NCBI RefSeq assembly: GCF_030248535.1
Contig: NZ_JAHGAJ010000024.1
Location: forward strand, 111,741-175,740
Length of the DNA: 64,000 nt
Reading direction: 5' to 3'
DNA from: Vibrio sp. D404a
GTDB lineage: Bacteria > Pseudomonadota > Gammaproteobacteria > Enterobacterales > Vibrionaceae
Below the pieces are notes generated by a model that was not told the origin of the DNA, did no database searches, and was given only the letters and a program-made list of their open reading frames with translations. A program made the position numbers and the translations under genes. Numbering within the stretch: the stretch's first letter is position 1; each line of letters starts with the position of its first letter. Below, in pieces: positions 28,654 to 39,000 of this stretch.

Positions 28654-30078
28654 ATGTCTGAATCTGTACGCGGAAAGTTAGGCAAATTTGCCCTACTCTC
28701 CATGACATTTGCAGCGGTATTTAACGTTCGCAACATCGTAAACAACAATATCGAATTGGGACTAAGTTCTGCCCCTATCTTTTTGCTTGCGACCCTTATC
28801 TACTTCATCCCGTTCGTGTTCATCATTGCCGAATTCGTTTCAGCAAATAAAAACTCTGAGTCAGGTATGTATGACTGGCTGAAAAAGCCACTCGGAACCA
28901 AAGCCGCTTACCTAGGTTCATTCCTATACTGGTTCGTAAACCTGTTCTGGTTTGTATCTCTACTACCAAACGTCATTGCTTACGCATCTTACGCGATGTT
29001 GGGCTACGAATACGCCTTCTCTCCACTAGTGACTTCGGTGATCTCGATTGTTCTATTTGCCGCTGCAACCCACATCTCGACTAAGGGGGCCACTTGGCTA
29101 GGTAAGATCTCTGAAATCGTGGCTTACGGTGTATTCGCACTATTCGCAATCTACGTTATCGGTGCACTAATGGCGCTAGGCGGCGACCACGTACCAGCTG
29201 AACCAATCACGCTTCAAGCTATGTCCCCGACCATTAACTGGGCAACGCTAGGCATTATGTGTTGGATCTTCCAAGCAGCTGGCGGTGCAGAAACGGCGGC
29301 AGCTTACTTAAACGATGTAAAAGGTGGCCACAAGTCATTCATCAAGGTGATCATTGGTGCAGGTATCGCTATCGGTTCAATGTACGCTGTCGGCTCACTG
29401 CTAGTAAACGTGTTCGTTGCTCGTGAAGACCTAACCTATGCGGGTGGTATGGTTGAAATCTTCACAGGCATGGCTCAGTTCTTCAGCATCTCAGAATCTC
29501 TAGTTGGTCGCTTCGTTGGTATCGTTCTATTCGTTGCTATGTTTGGCTCAATGATGATGTGGACAGCAGCACCGGTGAAAATCCACTTCTCTGAAATTCC
29601 AAAAGGCGTTTACGGTGAGAAAACGACAGAGCTAAACGAACATGGTGTTCCAGTCCGTGCAGCATGGTGGCAGTTTGCGTTCGTATTCGTGATGCTTGTG
29701 GTTAACGGCTTCGGCTCGGAATCAGTACAAGACATGATGAACACTGCAATCAACCTAACAGCTGGTACCGCAATGCTACCGCCTATCTTCATCATGGTGG
29801 CGTACTTTGTGTTCCGCTTGAAGCATGACGACACACCGCGTGATTTCCGTATGGGTACTCGCACTCAAGGTATGGCTGTGGTTTCAGTTCTGATTACTAT
29901 CTTCGTTGTGAGCATGACAGCGTCAGCCTTCCCAACAGGTGTAGACCTAGTTCAAGCCTTCTTCATCAACGTATTTATGACAGCGGTATTCTCTGGCATT
30001 GCATGGTGGTGGATCTCTCGCTTTGAAAAGAAGCAAGCAGGTAAAGAAGCTAAGCTAGAAACGGCTAAGCAGTCGTAA
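28654..30078 (+). CDS. ygjI: YgjI-type APC superfamily transporter
   Basis: A 474-residue inner-membrane protein with about twelve membrane segments, beginning KLGKFALLSMTFAAVFNVRNIVNNNIELGLSSAP, as in the glutamate:GABA antiporter-like branch of the APC superfamily. E. coli has ygjI at the same position after ebgC. Its substrate is not known. Placement with glycoside hydrolases hints at a sugar-derived or amino substrate, but this is open. Ribosome site GGAGGAC is strong. It has its own terminator. Confidence 0.88.
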   Translation: MSESVRGKLGKFALLSMTFAAVFNVRNIVNNNIELGLSSAPIFLLATLIYFIPFVFIIAEFVSANKNSESGMYDWLKKPLGTKAAYLGSFLYWFVNLFWFVSLLPNVIAYASYAMLGYEYAFSPLVTSVISIVLFAAATHISTKGATWLGKISEIVAYGVFALFAIYVIGALMALGGDHVPAEPITLQAMSPTINWATLGIMCWIFQAAGGAETAAAYLNDVKGGHKSFIKVIIGAGIAIGSMYAVGSLLVNVFVAREDLTYAGGMVEIFTGMAQFFSISESLVGRFVGIVLFVAMFGSMMMWTAAPVKIHFSEIPKGVYGEKTTELNEHGVPVRAAWWQFAFVFVMLVVNGFGSESVQDMMNTAINLTAGTAMLPPIFIMVAYFVFRLKHDDTPRDFRMGTRTQGMAVVSVLITIFVVSMTASAFPTGVDLVQAFFINVFMTAVFSGIAWWWISRFEKKQAGKEAKLETAKQS

Positions 30079-30103
30079 CCAGAGTTAACCTTCAGTATTT
30101 ATA

Positions 30104-30129
30104 AAAAAGCGCCTAATACGGCGCTTTTT
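30104..30129 (+). terminator. Terminator after the first ygjI gene
   Basis: Ten-base-pair stem AAAAAGCGCC/GGCGCTTTTT with a six-base loop, 26 bases after the stop. It separates ebgAC-ygjI from the second ygjI unit. Confidence 0.88.
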
Positions 30130-30244
30130 CTATTTAAATCAACACATTAAAGTCCAACCACCAATAATAAAAACGCCATTCCGTCAAGTGTAAACCTCTC
30201 ATAAACACCGATAAATCGCTAAATAAAACAGCTACAAAAACCAA

Positions 30245-30259
30245 GGTAAAATATTAACT
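30245..30259 (+). promoter_or_regulatory. Weak EbgR-type site in the ygjI-ygjI gap
   Basis: GGTAAAATATTAACT, 11 of 15 matches to the ebgA operator 2 core. It lies in a 514-base AT-rich gap (30130-30643) with no coding sequence. Confidence 0.3.
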
Positions 30260-30455
30260 AAATATATTTACTCAAGCTCACATATTTGACTAATTTCAGT
30301 TAACTTATTGGCGTCTAATCTTTAATCTTCTTGTTGAAGAGATAGCCACTTCTACACCATAAAAACGACACAAAGCCCCTACAAGCCTTTTAAATAGTCG
30401 AAATGTAGATGTTCAACTCTTCCATCCTCTTCTTTGTTAAATATTGACTTCAGCA

Positions 30456-30470
30456 AGTAATAAATTTACT
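30456..30470 (+). promoter_or_regulatory. EbgR-type operator before the second ygjI
   Basis: AGTAATAAATTTACT, 12 of 15 matches to the ebgA operator 2 core with both hexamer halves intact. A TTGACT (30445-30450) just upstream could be a -35, placing the operator over the promoter. Confidence 0.45.
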
Positions 30471-30643
30471 TAAAGAATCATAAACACAGAGAAGACCGAT
30501 CGTAAAAATAACAACAATAATCGCTCTCCCCCTTCTTTAAGAAAGGTAGTTAGCAAACCAACACAATAATGAAAACGCGGTCTAGATTTTCCTCTCTAGA
30601 ACCAAGTACTAACGATCATCAACGTGATTCACCGGAGAACATC

Positions 30644-32077
30644 ATGTCCGATAATAAACGCAGTACGATAGGCAAGTTTGCCCTACTGTCTATGACCTTC
30701 GCGGCGGTTTATAGCTTTAACAACATCATTAATAACAACATCGAAATCGGCCTCTCTTCGGCTCCGATGTTCTTTTTAGCAACCATCTTTTATTTTGTTC
30801 CTTTCTGTTTGATTGTTGCTGAGTTCGTATCCCTGAATAAAGACTCAGAAGCAGGTGTTTACTCCTGGGTTAAAAGCTCTCTTGGCGGTCGCTGGGCGTT
30901 TATTTCAGCTTACACATACTGGTTTGTTAACCTATTCTTCTTCACGTCTCTGCTGCCTAGAATCATCGCTTACGCGTCGTATGCTTTCTTAGGTTTCGAG
31001 TACATCTTCACGCCAATGACCACTGCGATCTTGAGTACTATTTTGTTTGCGGTCGCGACGCACATCTCTAACAACGGCGCGAAACTGTTAGGTCCTATCA
31101 CCTCATTAACTTCGTCACTGATGCTACTACTAACCATGTCTTACATTCTGCTATCAGGCGGTGCGTTGATCGGTGGTATCGAGCCAGCTGACCCAATCAC
31201 CATTGAAGCAATGACGCCAAGCTTTAACTGGGCATTCCTAGGCGTCATCACATGGATCTTCATGGCGGCTGGCGGCGCTGAATCGGTCGCAGTTTACGTA
31301 AACGACATCAAAGGCGGTCACAAGTCTTTCGTTAAGGTGATCATCATTGCGGGTATCTTTATTGGTGCGCTTTACTCGGTGGGTTCTATCCTGGCTAACG
31401 TATTCGTATCTCGTGAAGAGCTTAAGTTCACTGGTGGTTCAGTACAGGTTTTTGAAGGCTTAGCACTCTACTTCGGCTTACCTGAAATTCTTATGAACCG
31501 CTTTGTGGGCATCGTTTCTTTCACTGCGATGTTAGGCTCTCTACTGATGTGGACAGCAACTCCGGTTAAGATTTTCTTCTCTGAGATCCCCAAAGGTATC
31601 TTCGGCGAGAAGACAGTCGCTCTAAACAAACAAGGCGTACCGGAGCGTGCAGCTTGGGTTCAATTCTTCATCGTGATTCCATTGATGTTCATCCCGACGC
31701 TAGCGTCTGACACAGTGCAAGATTTAATGAGCACTATCATCAACATGACTGCAGCAGCTTCTATGCTACCGCCACTGTTCATCATGATTGCGTACCTGCA
31801 CCTACGCCTGAAACTCGATCACCTACCACGTGACTTCCGCATGGGTTCTCGCCCCGTTGGTATCGCTGCAGTGTCAATTCTTATTGGTATCTTTACGGTG
31901 GGCTTCTTTGCATCAACCTTCCCAACAGGTGCTGACATCATGACCATCATTTTCTACAACGTCGGCGGCATTGTTATCTTCCTTGGCTACGCTTGGTGGA
32001 AATACGGTCAATACGAGAAAAGCCTTTCTGCAGAAGAGAAAAAGCTAGAAGCAAGGCCTGAACCTGCAAACGCCTAA
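30644..32077 (+). CDS. Second YgjI-type APC superfamily transporter
   Basis: A 477-residue paralogue of the preceding transporter: the shared N-terminus GKFALLSMTFAAVYSFNNIINNNIEIGLSSAP, MWTATPVKIFFSEIPKGIFGEK and PRDFRMGSR show close similarity. I start at ATG 30644, preceded by CCGGAGAAC. A longer frame to 30569 encodes a non-homologous extension. E. coli has a single ygjI, so this is a local duplication or additional acquisition. It has a separate promoter region and terminator. Substrate unknown. Confidence 0.85.
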   Translation: MSDNKRSTIGKFALLSMTFAAVYSFNNIINNNIEIGLSSAPMFFLATIFYFVPFCLIVAEFVSLNKDSEAGVYSWVKSSLGGRWAFISAYTYWFVNLFFFTSLLPRIIAYASYAFLGFEYIFTPMTTAILSTILFAVATHISNNGAKLLGPITSLTSSLMLLLTMSYILLSGGALIGGIEPADPITIEAMTPSFNWAFLGVITWIFMAAGGAESVAVYVNDIKGGHKSFVKVIIIAGIFIGALYSVGSILANVFVSREELKFTGGSVQVFEGLALYFGLPEILMNRFVGIVSFTAMLGSLLMWTATPVKIFFSEIPKGIFGEKTVALNKQGVPERAAWVQFFIVIPLMFIPTLASDTVQDLMSTIINMTAAASMLPPLFIMIAYLHLRLKLDHLPRDFRMGSRPVGIAAVSILIGIFTVGFFASTFPTGADIMTIIFYNVGGIVIFLGYAWWKYGQYEKSLSAEEKKLEARPEPANA

Positions 32078-32127
32078 GGCATTGGTATCTGATTAACAGA
32101 TAACAATTCAGACTAAGGATTTTCATC

Positions 32128-32160
32128 AAAGACACTCAACTAACCGTGAGTGTCTTTTTT
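32128..32160 (+). terminator. Terminator after the second ygjI gene
   Basis: Eleven-base-pair stem AAAGACACTCA/TGAGTGTCTTT with an eight-base loop and a T run of seven. Confidence 0.88.
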
Positions 32161-32251
32161 CTTATATTTTGTTCTATTTTTCATTCACTTAATAGATACA
32201 ACCCAGCGCTATCATCTGTTTGTACGTTCAACTAAAACTCGGAACAAAACG

Positions 32252-32270
32252 AAGGTAAATATTTTACTAA
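32252..32270 (+). promoter_or_regulatory. EbgR-type operator before ygjJ-ygjK
   Basis: AAGGTAAATATTTTACTAA. The right half TTTTACTAA is identical to ebgA operator 2 and 14 of 19 bases match overall. It lies 168 bases before the ygjJ start in an otherwise featureless 350-base gap after the terminator. Confidence 0.55.
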
Positions 32271-32437
32271 AACAGATCACACTTTCGAGTTAAAGGGATT
32301 TTAAACAACACATTTATCAGTAATATCAGTCGGGAGAACGCGAGTAACCTGACCACTACGCCTTGAGAGCACCCCACATTAGAAGTCAGAACTGCTTACG
32401 ATTCTTCATTTACTAACCCGACACAGAAGTGAACAAA

Positions 32438-33502
32438 ATGAAAAGTAGTTTTACTAAAACCACTCTTATCGCTAGTTGTGTTCTTGCTGCGTTATCAACC
32501 CAAGCTTACGCACAAGAAAGCGCTGCTAACCACAGCGACACTCAGCCCCCTAAAACAGAAACTGAAACCCTATTTAACTTCTATGGTGAGCTTGGCCTTG
32601 GTGGTCATGTTGCCCTAGAAGGTGACGACAAGGGCCGCTACGCCGACGGCACTTACATTGAAGCTGGCTTGGCTATCGAGCATGGCAATTGGTTTGGTCT
32701 TGCTTACATGGAAGGCTGGACAGTCCAAGCCGATGACGAAGGTAATGCATGGGCTACAGGTCATGGTTGGGGCGGCTTCGAAGGTGGTTTTAACCGCTTT
32801 TATGCTGGTTATCGCACTGATGCAAAAACAGAATTTATTGTCGGTCGCATGGACTCATCTCTGGATGACGTCCAATGGTGGGGTGACCCAACCGTAGAGT
32901 ACGGCTACGCGATCTCAAACACTCGTGACGTACACGTGGGTGTGAAGATACAAAACCTAGAAGGCAAGCTGCGCTACAGCGTTTCCTTCGCTCCAGAGTC
33001 TGACTTCTCTGAAGACGATGCGCTGATTCACTTTGGTAAATACGACAACTTCGCAGACCAATGGAAAGACAAAAACGCCATGGTCAACGGTTATGTCCAA
33101 TACGATCTGACTGACGACCTAACCCTAATGGGTGGCGGTGAAGTTCGTAATAACGACGGTGGCGAACTTCTACTATTAGGTGCTGAGTACAAGAACTTTG
33201 CTACGCGCGTTTGGCACGACACTGACAAAGGCAATCAAGAGTCTTTCGGCAGTGAGTCTGGTATTCAAACCAGCGCTTGGTACGAAGCCGCACAAGGTGT
33301 TTACCTATCAGCAGCCTACAACTACGCTAACTTTGATGGTGATAACGGCGAAAAAGAGATCACTTCTTACATCAACGCAGGTGTTTGGTACGAATACGGA
33401 AACGGTGCATTTGCGACCGCTTTCGATAGCCGCTTTGGCGTAGGTAGCGACACTGAAATTGGCGACGCACAAGTGTTCGCAATGCAATACTTCTACTGGT
33501 AA
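32438..33502 (+). CDS. ygjJ: YgjJ-like outer-membrane protein
   Basis: A 354-residue exported protein. Signal peptide MKSSFTKTTLIASCVLAAL..TQAYA is cleaved near residue 25. The remainder alternates Gly/aromatic strands (FNFYGELGLGGHVALEG, YAVSF-like repeats) and ends in the aromatic FYW, as in outer-membrane beta-barrels. It occupies the E. coli ygjJ position just before ygjK. It may be a porin for oligosaccharides used by YgjK, but this is inference. The start is ATG 32438, not the in-frame GTG nine bases upstream. Confidence 0.75.
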   Translation: MKSSFTKTTLIASCVLAALSTQAYAQESAANHSDTQPPKTETETLFNFYGELGLGGHVALEGDDKGRYADGTYIEAGLAIEHGNWFGLAYMEGWTVQADDEGNAWATGHGWGGFEGGFNRFYAGYRTDAKTEFIVGRMDSSLDDVQWWGDPTVEYGYAISNTRDVHVGVKIQNLEGKLRYSVSFAPESDFSEDDALIHFGKYDNFADQWKDKNAMVNGYVQYDLTDDLTLMGGGEVRNNDGGELLLLGAEYKNFATRVWHDTDKGNQESFGSESGIQTSAWYEAAQGVYLSAAYNYANFDGDNGEKEITSYINAGVWYEYGNGAFATAFDSRFGVGSDTEIGDAQVFAMQYFYW

Positions 33503-33517
33503 TAACAGGAAATCACT

Positions 33518-35893
33518 ATGAAACTGAACAAATCATTCGCAGCTATCGCTATTGGCGCAGCACTTGTTGTTACTGGTTGCGCATCAAATACAGGCTCTGA
33601 AGAGCTTCAAGCAAATCAATTTAAAAACGTTATCGACCGCACTGGCTCACCAGAATACATGCGAGACTATGATTTCGATGACCATCAACGCTTTAACCCT
33701 TTCTTCGACCTAGGCGCATGGCACGGTCACTTGTTACCAGACACGGCTGAAGGCATGGGTGGCTTCCCGGGAACTGCGCTGCTTACTGAAGAATACATTA
33801 ACTTCATGGCTGATAACTTTGACCGCCTAAGCGTGTTCAAAGATGGCAAAAAAGTCGAATTCACGATGGAAGCTTACAGCCTACCGGGCGCATTGATTCA
33901 GACGCTAAAGTCTGACGATGTTACTGTCGAGATGACGATGCGTTTTGCTTCTAACCGTACCTCTCTGCTGGAAACTAAAATCACCACTGACTCACCAGTT
34001 GAGTTAGTGTGGGACGGTGAACTGCTTGAAAAAACACACGCCAAAGAAAGCGTAGCACAAACCGATAAAACCATTGCCGAGACTTACCCTGACTACAATC
34101 GCCAAATCGTTGCAACGGACGATGGCCTAAAGGTCACTTTTGGCAAAGTGCGTTCAACGTGGGATCTACTGACTTCAGGCGAGTCTGAATACCAAGTTCA
34201 TAAATCGATTCCAACCCAAACTAAGGTCGATGGCCTAACGTTTACTTCAACCGCAAGCATTGCAGAATCAACCACTATCTACACCACATACTCGCATGTG
34301 CTAACGGCAGACGAGGCGAAAGCGGAGCAGCCTGAAATCAAAAAGATCATGGCAAACCCTACCGACTTCTTAGCGGCATCGGAAGCGCGCTGGGAAGGTT
34401 ACCTAGAGATGGGCTTAACCAACCCGGATGCGACGCCTGAGCAAGAGCGTGTTGCGGTAAAAGCGATGGAAACCCTAAACGGTAACTGGCGTGGTGCAGC
34501 CGGTGCGATGGAGTTTGACTCTGTGACACCTTCTGTAACGGCGCGTTGGTTCTCAGGCAACCAAACATGGCCGTGGGATACATGGAAACAAGCTTACGCG
34601 ATGGCGCACTTCAACCCAGACGTAGCGAAAGACAACATCCGCGCAATGTTTGCCTACCAAATTCAAGCTGATGACCCTGTTCGCCCTTGGGATGAAGGCT
34701 ACGTGCCAGATCTACTGGCTTACAACCTAAGCCCAGAGCGTGGCGGTGACGGTGGTAACTGGAACGAACGTAATACTAAGCCAAGCCTAGCAGCATGGGC
34801 GGTAATGGAAGTTTACAAGACCACCAGCGATGAAGCTTGGCTAGAAGAGATGTACCCAAAACTAGTGGCATACCACGACTGGTGGCTACGTAACCGCGAT
34901 AACAACGGCAATGGCGTTCCAGAATACGGCGCAGCGCGTGACAAAGCACACAACACTCCAGAAGGCGAAATGTACTTCACTGTGGTTCGTGGTGACAAAC
35001 ACGAAACCGTTGTAGGTCAAGCAGCACTGGATAAAGTGATTGCAGAAGGTAACTATGACTACATCGAGAGCCCAGCTCAAACTGCGGCATCTTGGGAGTC
35101 AGGTCGTGATGATGCGGCAGCCTTTGGTTTCATCGATAAAGACCAGCTAGACGCCTACGTAGCCAACGGCGGAAAACGCAGTGATTGGGATGTTGAATTC
35201 GCCCAAAACCGCGCGGAAGACGGCACCCTGTTAGGCTACTCACTGCTACAAGAGTCCGTTGACCAAGCAAGCTACATGTACAGCGATAATAAGTACCTAG
35301 CGGAAATGGCTGACATTCTAGGCAAAGAAGCGGAAGCGAAAGAGTTCCGTGAAAAGGCTGAGCACCTATCGAACTACATCAACACCTGTATGTTCGATGA
35401 AGGCACGAACTTCTACTACGACATTCGTATTGAAGATAAGCCGTTAGCCAATGGCTGTGCTGGTAAACCGATTGTAGAACGTGGCAAAGGCCCTGAAGGT
35501 TGGTCACCACTGTTTAACGGTGCAGCAACCCAAGCACACGCGGATGCGGTGGTCTCTGTGATGAAAGACACCTCAGAGTTCAACACCTACGTACCACTGG
35601 GCACGGCAGCGCTATCTAACCCAGCATTCGGCCCAGATATTTACTGGCGTGGACGCGTATGGGTAGACCAGTTTTACTTCGGCCTGAAAGGCATGGACAG
35701 CTACGGTTACCGTGATGATGCGATTGAAATGGCAGGCGCTTTCTTCGACCACGCTGATGGCTTGGTACAAGACGGTCCTATCCGTGAGAACTACAACCCA
35801 TTAAACGGTGAGCAGCAAGGTGCGCCAAACTTCTCTTGGAGTGCTGCTCACTTGTACATGCTTTACAACGATTTCTTTACTGACGCAGAGTAA
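33518..35893 (+). CDS. ygjK: GH63 alpha-glycosidase YgjK, predicted lipoprotein
   Basis: A 791-residue glycoside hydrolase family 63 enzyme. It matches E. coli YgjK from KNVIDRTGSPEYMRDYDFDDHQRFNPFFDLGAWHGHLLP to NFSWSAAHLYMLYNDFF. Catalytic acids by comparison are an Asp in ESGRDD (527-532) and E757 in IRENYNPL. E. coli YgjK prefers alpha-glucosyl-galactose bonds. Unlike a simple periplasmic enzyme, this N-terminus is MKLNKSFAAIAIGAALVVTGC, a clear lipobox, so it should be lipid-anchored, probably to the outer membrane. It is 15 bases after ygjJ. Confidence 0.93.
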   Translation: MKLNKSFAAIAIGAALVVTGCASNTGSEELQANQFKNVIDRTGSPEYMRDYDFDDHQRFNPFFDLGAWHGHLLPDTAEGMGGFPGTALLTEEYINFMADNFDRLSVFKDGKKVEFTMEAYSLPGALIQTLKSDDVTVEMTMRFASNRTSLLETKITTDSPVELVWDGELLEKTHAKESVAQTDKTIAETYPDYNRQIVATDDGLKVTFGKVRSTWDLLTSGESEYQVHKSIPTQTKVDGLTFTSTASIAESTTIYTTYSHVLTADEAKAEQPEIKKIMANPTDFLAASEARWEGYLEMGLTNPDATPEQERVAVKAMETLNGNWRGAAGAMEFDSVTPSVTARWFSGNQTWPWDTWKQAYAMAHFNPDVAKDNIRAMFAYQIQADDPVRPWDEGYVPDLLAYNLSPERGGDGGNWNERNTKPSLAAWAVMEVYKTTSDEAWLEEMYPKLVAYHDWWLRNRDNNGNGVPEYGAARDKAHNTPEGEMYFTVVRGDKHETVVGQAALDKVIAEGNYDYIESPAQTAASWESGRDDAAAFGFIDKDQLDAYVANGGKRSDWDVEFAQNRAEDGTLLGYSLLQESVDQASYMYSDNKYLAEMADILGKEAEAKEFREKAEHLSNYINTCMFDEGTNFYYDIRIEDKPLANGCAGKPIVERGKGPEGWSPLFNGAATQAHADAVVSVMKDTSEFNTYVPLGTAALSNPAFGPDIYWRGRVWVDQFYFGLKGMDSYGYRDDAIEMAGAFFDHADGLVQDGPIRENYNPLNGEQQGAPNFSWSAAHLYMLYNDFFTDAE

Positions 35894-35932
35894 GTCAAAG
35901 CTTTAACATCGTTCTAAAACCACTACAAAAAC

Positions 35933-35963
35933 AAAGGCACCCAACATGATGTTGGGTGCCTTT
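35933..35963. terminator. Bidirectional terminator between ygjK and lacZ
   Basis: Perfect 14-base-pair stem AAAGGCACCCAACA/TGTTGGGTGCCTTT with a three-base loop and T tracts on both strands, between convergent genes. Confidence 0.9.
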
Positions 35964-36002
35964 TTCTTTGAATCAACTTTCAGTTCATTTAGGTTACTGT
36001 AG

Positions 36003-36026
36003 TATTTGGCCTACCATGTTCTTTTT
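36003..36026 (-). repeat. Motif in the lacZ 3' region shared with the galK 3' region
   Basis: TATTTGGCCTACCATG then T and TCTTTTT (plus-strand reading), 23 of 24 bases identical to 19421-19444. It lies in the lacZ 3' untranslated region, before the terminator. Confidence 0.55.
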
Positions 36027-36051
36027 ACTCCACAAGCAGATCACCAAGCCT

Positions 36052-39000
36052 CTATGCATCAAAGAATCGAACCTGATAACGGTAGTGCTCTTGTGTTAAT
36101 TTGAACTCATCATGCACACTTGGCGTCCATGAATCATCTCCACCAACCCCCATATGAAAGCCATCGACGTAAACAAACAACTGGTCTTGCTCGGTGAGAT
36201 CACAAGTGTGTTTGGCCTGCACAAGTTGCTGCTGTCCAAAGCGGCTGACCGAAAAATGAAAATCGCCCTGTAATTTAAATCCGCCAATAACGGCCTCACG
36301 CACATCGCAACGCAACCCACAATCAGACGGGAAAATATAAGGAGTATGCATCTGCTCTATGTTCTGCTGATAGCGACCAATATGAGCCGAGCTTTTTCTG
36401 TCTGGGTAGTTTTCATGTGGCCCACGACCAAACCATGTCACCTCATTCGACGTCTCTTTTAGCGCAAAGGATAAACCAACACGTGGCAGAGATGGCAGAC
36501 CTTTGGCGGCCTGAACATGCACATCGATAATCACTTCGCCATCAGAGAACAATTGATATTGCCAAGTCGACAACAGGCGTACTTGTCCTTCAACAACATG
36601 AGCAATTTTCGACGTCACCAATACCTTGTTTTCATGCGTGAAGAAGGAGAAATCAATGCACTCTGGCGTCAGAGAATCTAATCCCGCGGCTTGCCATCGC
36701 GCTATCCATGAGTTGGGATCAACGCGATTTGCTTCACTCACACCAATATCGTTATCCAGTGGCGCGCGATAGAAGTTATCACGAATGCCGCAGGCAAGCT
36801 GTTCAACGCCCTCTTTCAACCAGCTTTCAAGAGTACCCATTACACGGTCGAACTCAACGCGATACTGTGCGCCGATAATGATGAGGCTTTCAGCACTCTC
36901 GACGACCTGCGGTGGATGCTCAGAGGTATTATCGTCCAACACCAGTTGTGACGATGTCGGTAGGGTGAGTTGCTCGGTGGCTGTAACGTAACCTTTGCTT
37001 GCCCACTTAGTATCTTGATGTAATCTCACTTCTAGATTTAGGTGGTTGAGCGCATTGGCCTTTTGAGGAAGCACAATGCTGTCTAACTCAATCTGAATAC
37101 TCGACTCTGGTTCTAACAACAGTTCAATGCTGCCACAACTTTGCTCTTCTCCTTCTTGAGTAATCGACCAATAAAGGGTTTCTTTATCACTTGAGCAAAA
37201 AAGGTTCTCGCTGCGCACTTCAATCACCAAAGGCTCAGGCGATATCAGAGCGAATTGATAAAACTGCTGCGCCTTTTTTACCTCGTTCAAGCTCGGGTGC
37301 AGGGTTCGGTCTGGGAACACCAATCCATTGATACAGAACTGACGGTCATTAATCTCATCACCAAAATCGCCACCATACCCCCAATAAGGCTTGCCTTTTG
37401 CGTCGGTTTTGGTGATGCCTTGATCAACCCAGTCCCAAATAAATCCGCCTTGCAGCCTTGGATTATCGCGAAAGGCTTGCCAGTATTTATCAAAGCTACC
37501 TAGGCTGTTGCCCATCGCGTGTGCGTACTCACATAAGATCAGCGGACGCTGCTCATTCGGCAATGCGATCGCTTTGCGAATTCCAACACGCGGCGTCACC
37601 TCTGGTTGATGAGCAACGACAGGTAAATCCCAATCCACTCGCGCATACATAGGGCACATAATATCGGTAGCTGCGGTATCCGCCCCACCTCCTTCATATT
37701 GAACAGGTCGAGTTGGGTCGCTCTGTTTAACCCACTGGTAGAGCGCATGATGGTTGCGCCCTATCCCTGACTCATTGCCAAGTGACCAAATGATCACACT
37801 AGGGTGATTCTTATCGCGTTCGACCAAGCGAGTCATGCGACGCATATAAGCATTGAGCCAAGAGGCATCGTCTGATAGGCGGCACATGGGTACTTGTCCG
37901 TGGGTCTCGATGTTTACTTCATCAACCAAGTACAACCCATATTCATCACACAGCTCATACCAAAGTGGATGATTCGGGTAATGGGCGGTTCGCACCGCGT
38001 TGAAGTTGTTTTGCTTGATGAGTTTAATGTCTTGAATCATTCCCTCACGAGTCATGGTATGCCCAAGTTCAGGGTGATGCTCGTGTCGATTCACCCCTCG
38101 AATTAGCAGCGGCTTACCATTAACTTTAAGCAGGCCATCGCTGATCTCAACGCTGCGAAAACCGACATCGTAAGCCTCACAGTCGAGCAGCTCGCCTTGT
38201 TCATTCTCTAACGAGATAACACAGCGATAGAGATAGGGAGATTCAGCACTCCATTTGTGGGGGTTAGCAACGGAATTCTGGCTGTATGCCACTTCCTGCC
38301 AAGGCCCTTTTTCATCGACATATCGTTGGCCAAAACCGACAACATCAGGTTCAATGACTTTCTGACCTTGCACATCATACAGTTCAATTTTTACCTGATG
38401 AGCATCACTACTCTCATCACTGTTTTTTGATATTTTCACATCAACACAGAGCTGCGCGTCGCGATAGGCAGCGTCTAATTGAGTTTCGATTTTTACGTCT
38501 TCGATCGCTGTCTTCGGCTTAGTGAGCAAGGTAACGTCGCGGAATATGCCGCTCAACCACCACATATCTTGGTCTTCAAGGTACGAGCCATCTGACCAGC
38601 GTAATACCATAACTGCTAACGAGTTTTCTCCCACTTTGACAAACGCCGATAGGTCAAACTCAGCTGGCAAACGGCTGTCTTGTGAATAGCCCACCCACTT
38701 GCCGTTACACCACAAATGAAAAGCAGAGTTGACGCCATCAAACACAATTCTGTGGGTATTCGTCAATGCTTGCTCTGTGCATTGAAAAGAGGTTCGATAA
38801 AGCCCTGTAGGGTTATCGCGAGGCACAAATGGCGGGGTATCTGCAAACGGATACTTCACATTGGTATAAATCGGTTTGTCATAGCCTTGCATCTGCCAAT
38901 TACTCGGAACTTCCATCGAGTCCCAGGTTGCATCGTCAAAATGCTCTGCAACCATGGCTTCACTAACCAACTCTGGCGCATCAAACAGCTGAAACTTCCA

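Noticed and set aside
30258..30272. Additional EbgR-type site CTAAATATATTTACT
   Set aside because: Only 9 of 15 matches, within an AT-rich stretch where such matches arise easily.
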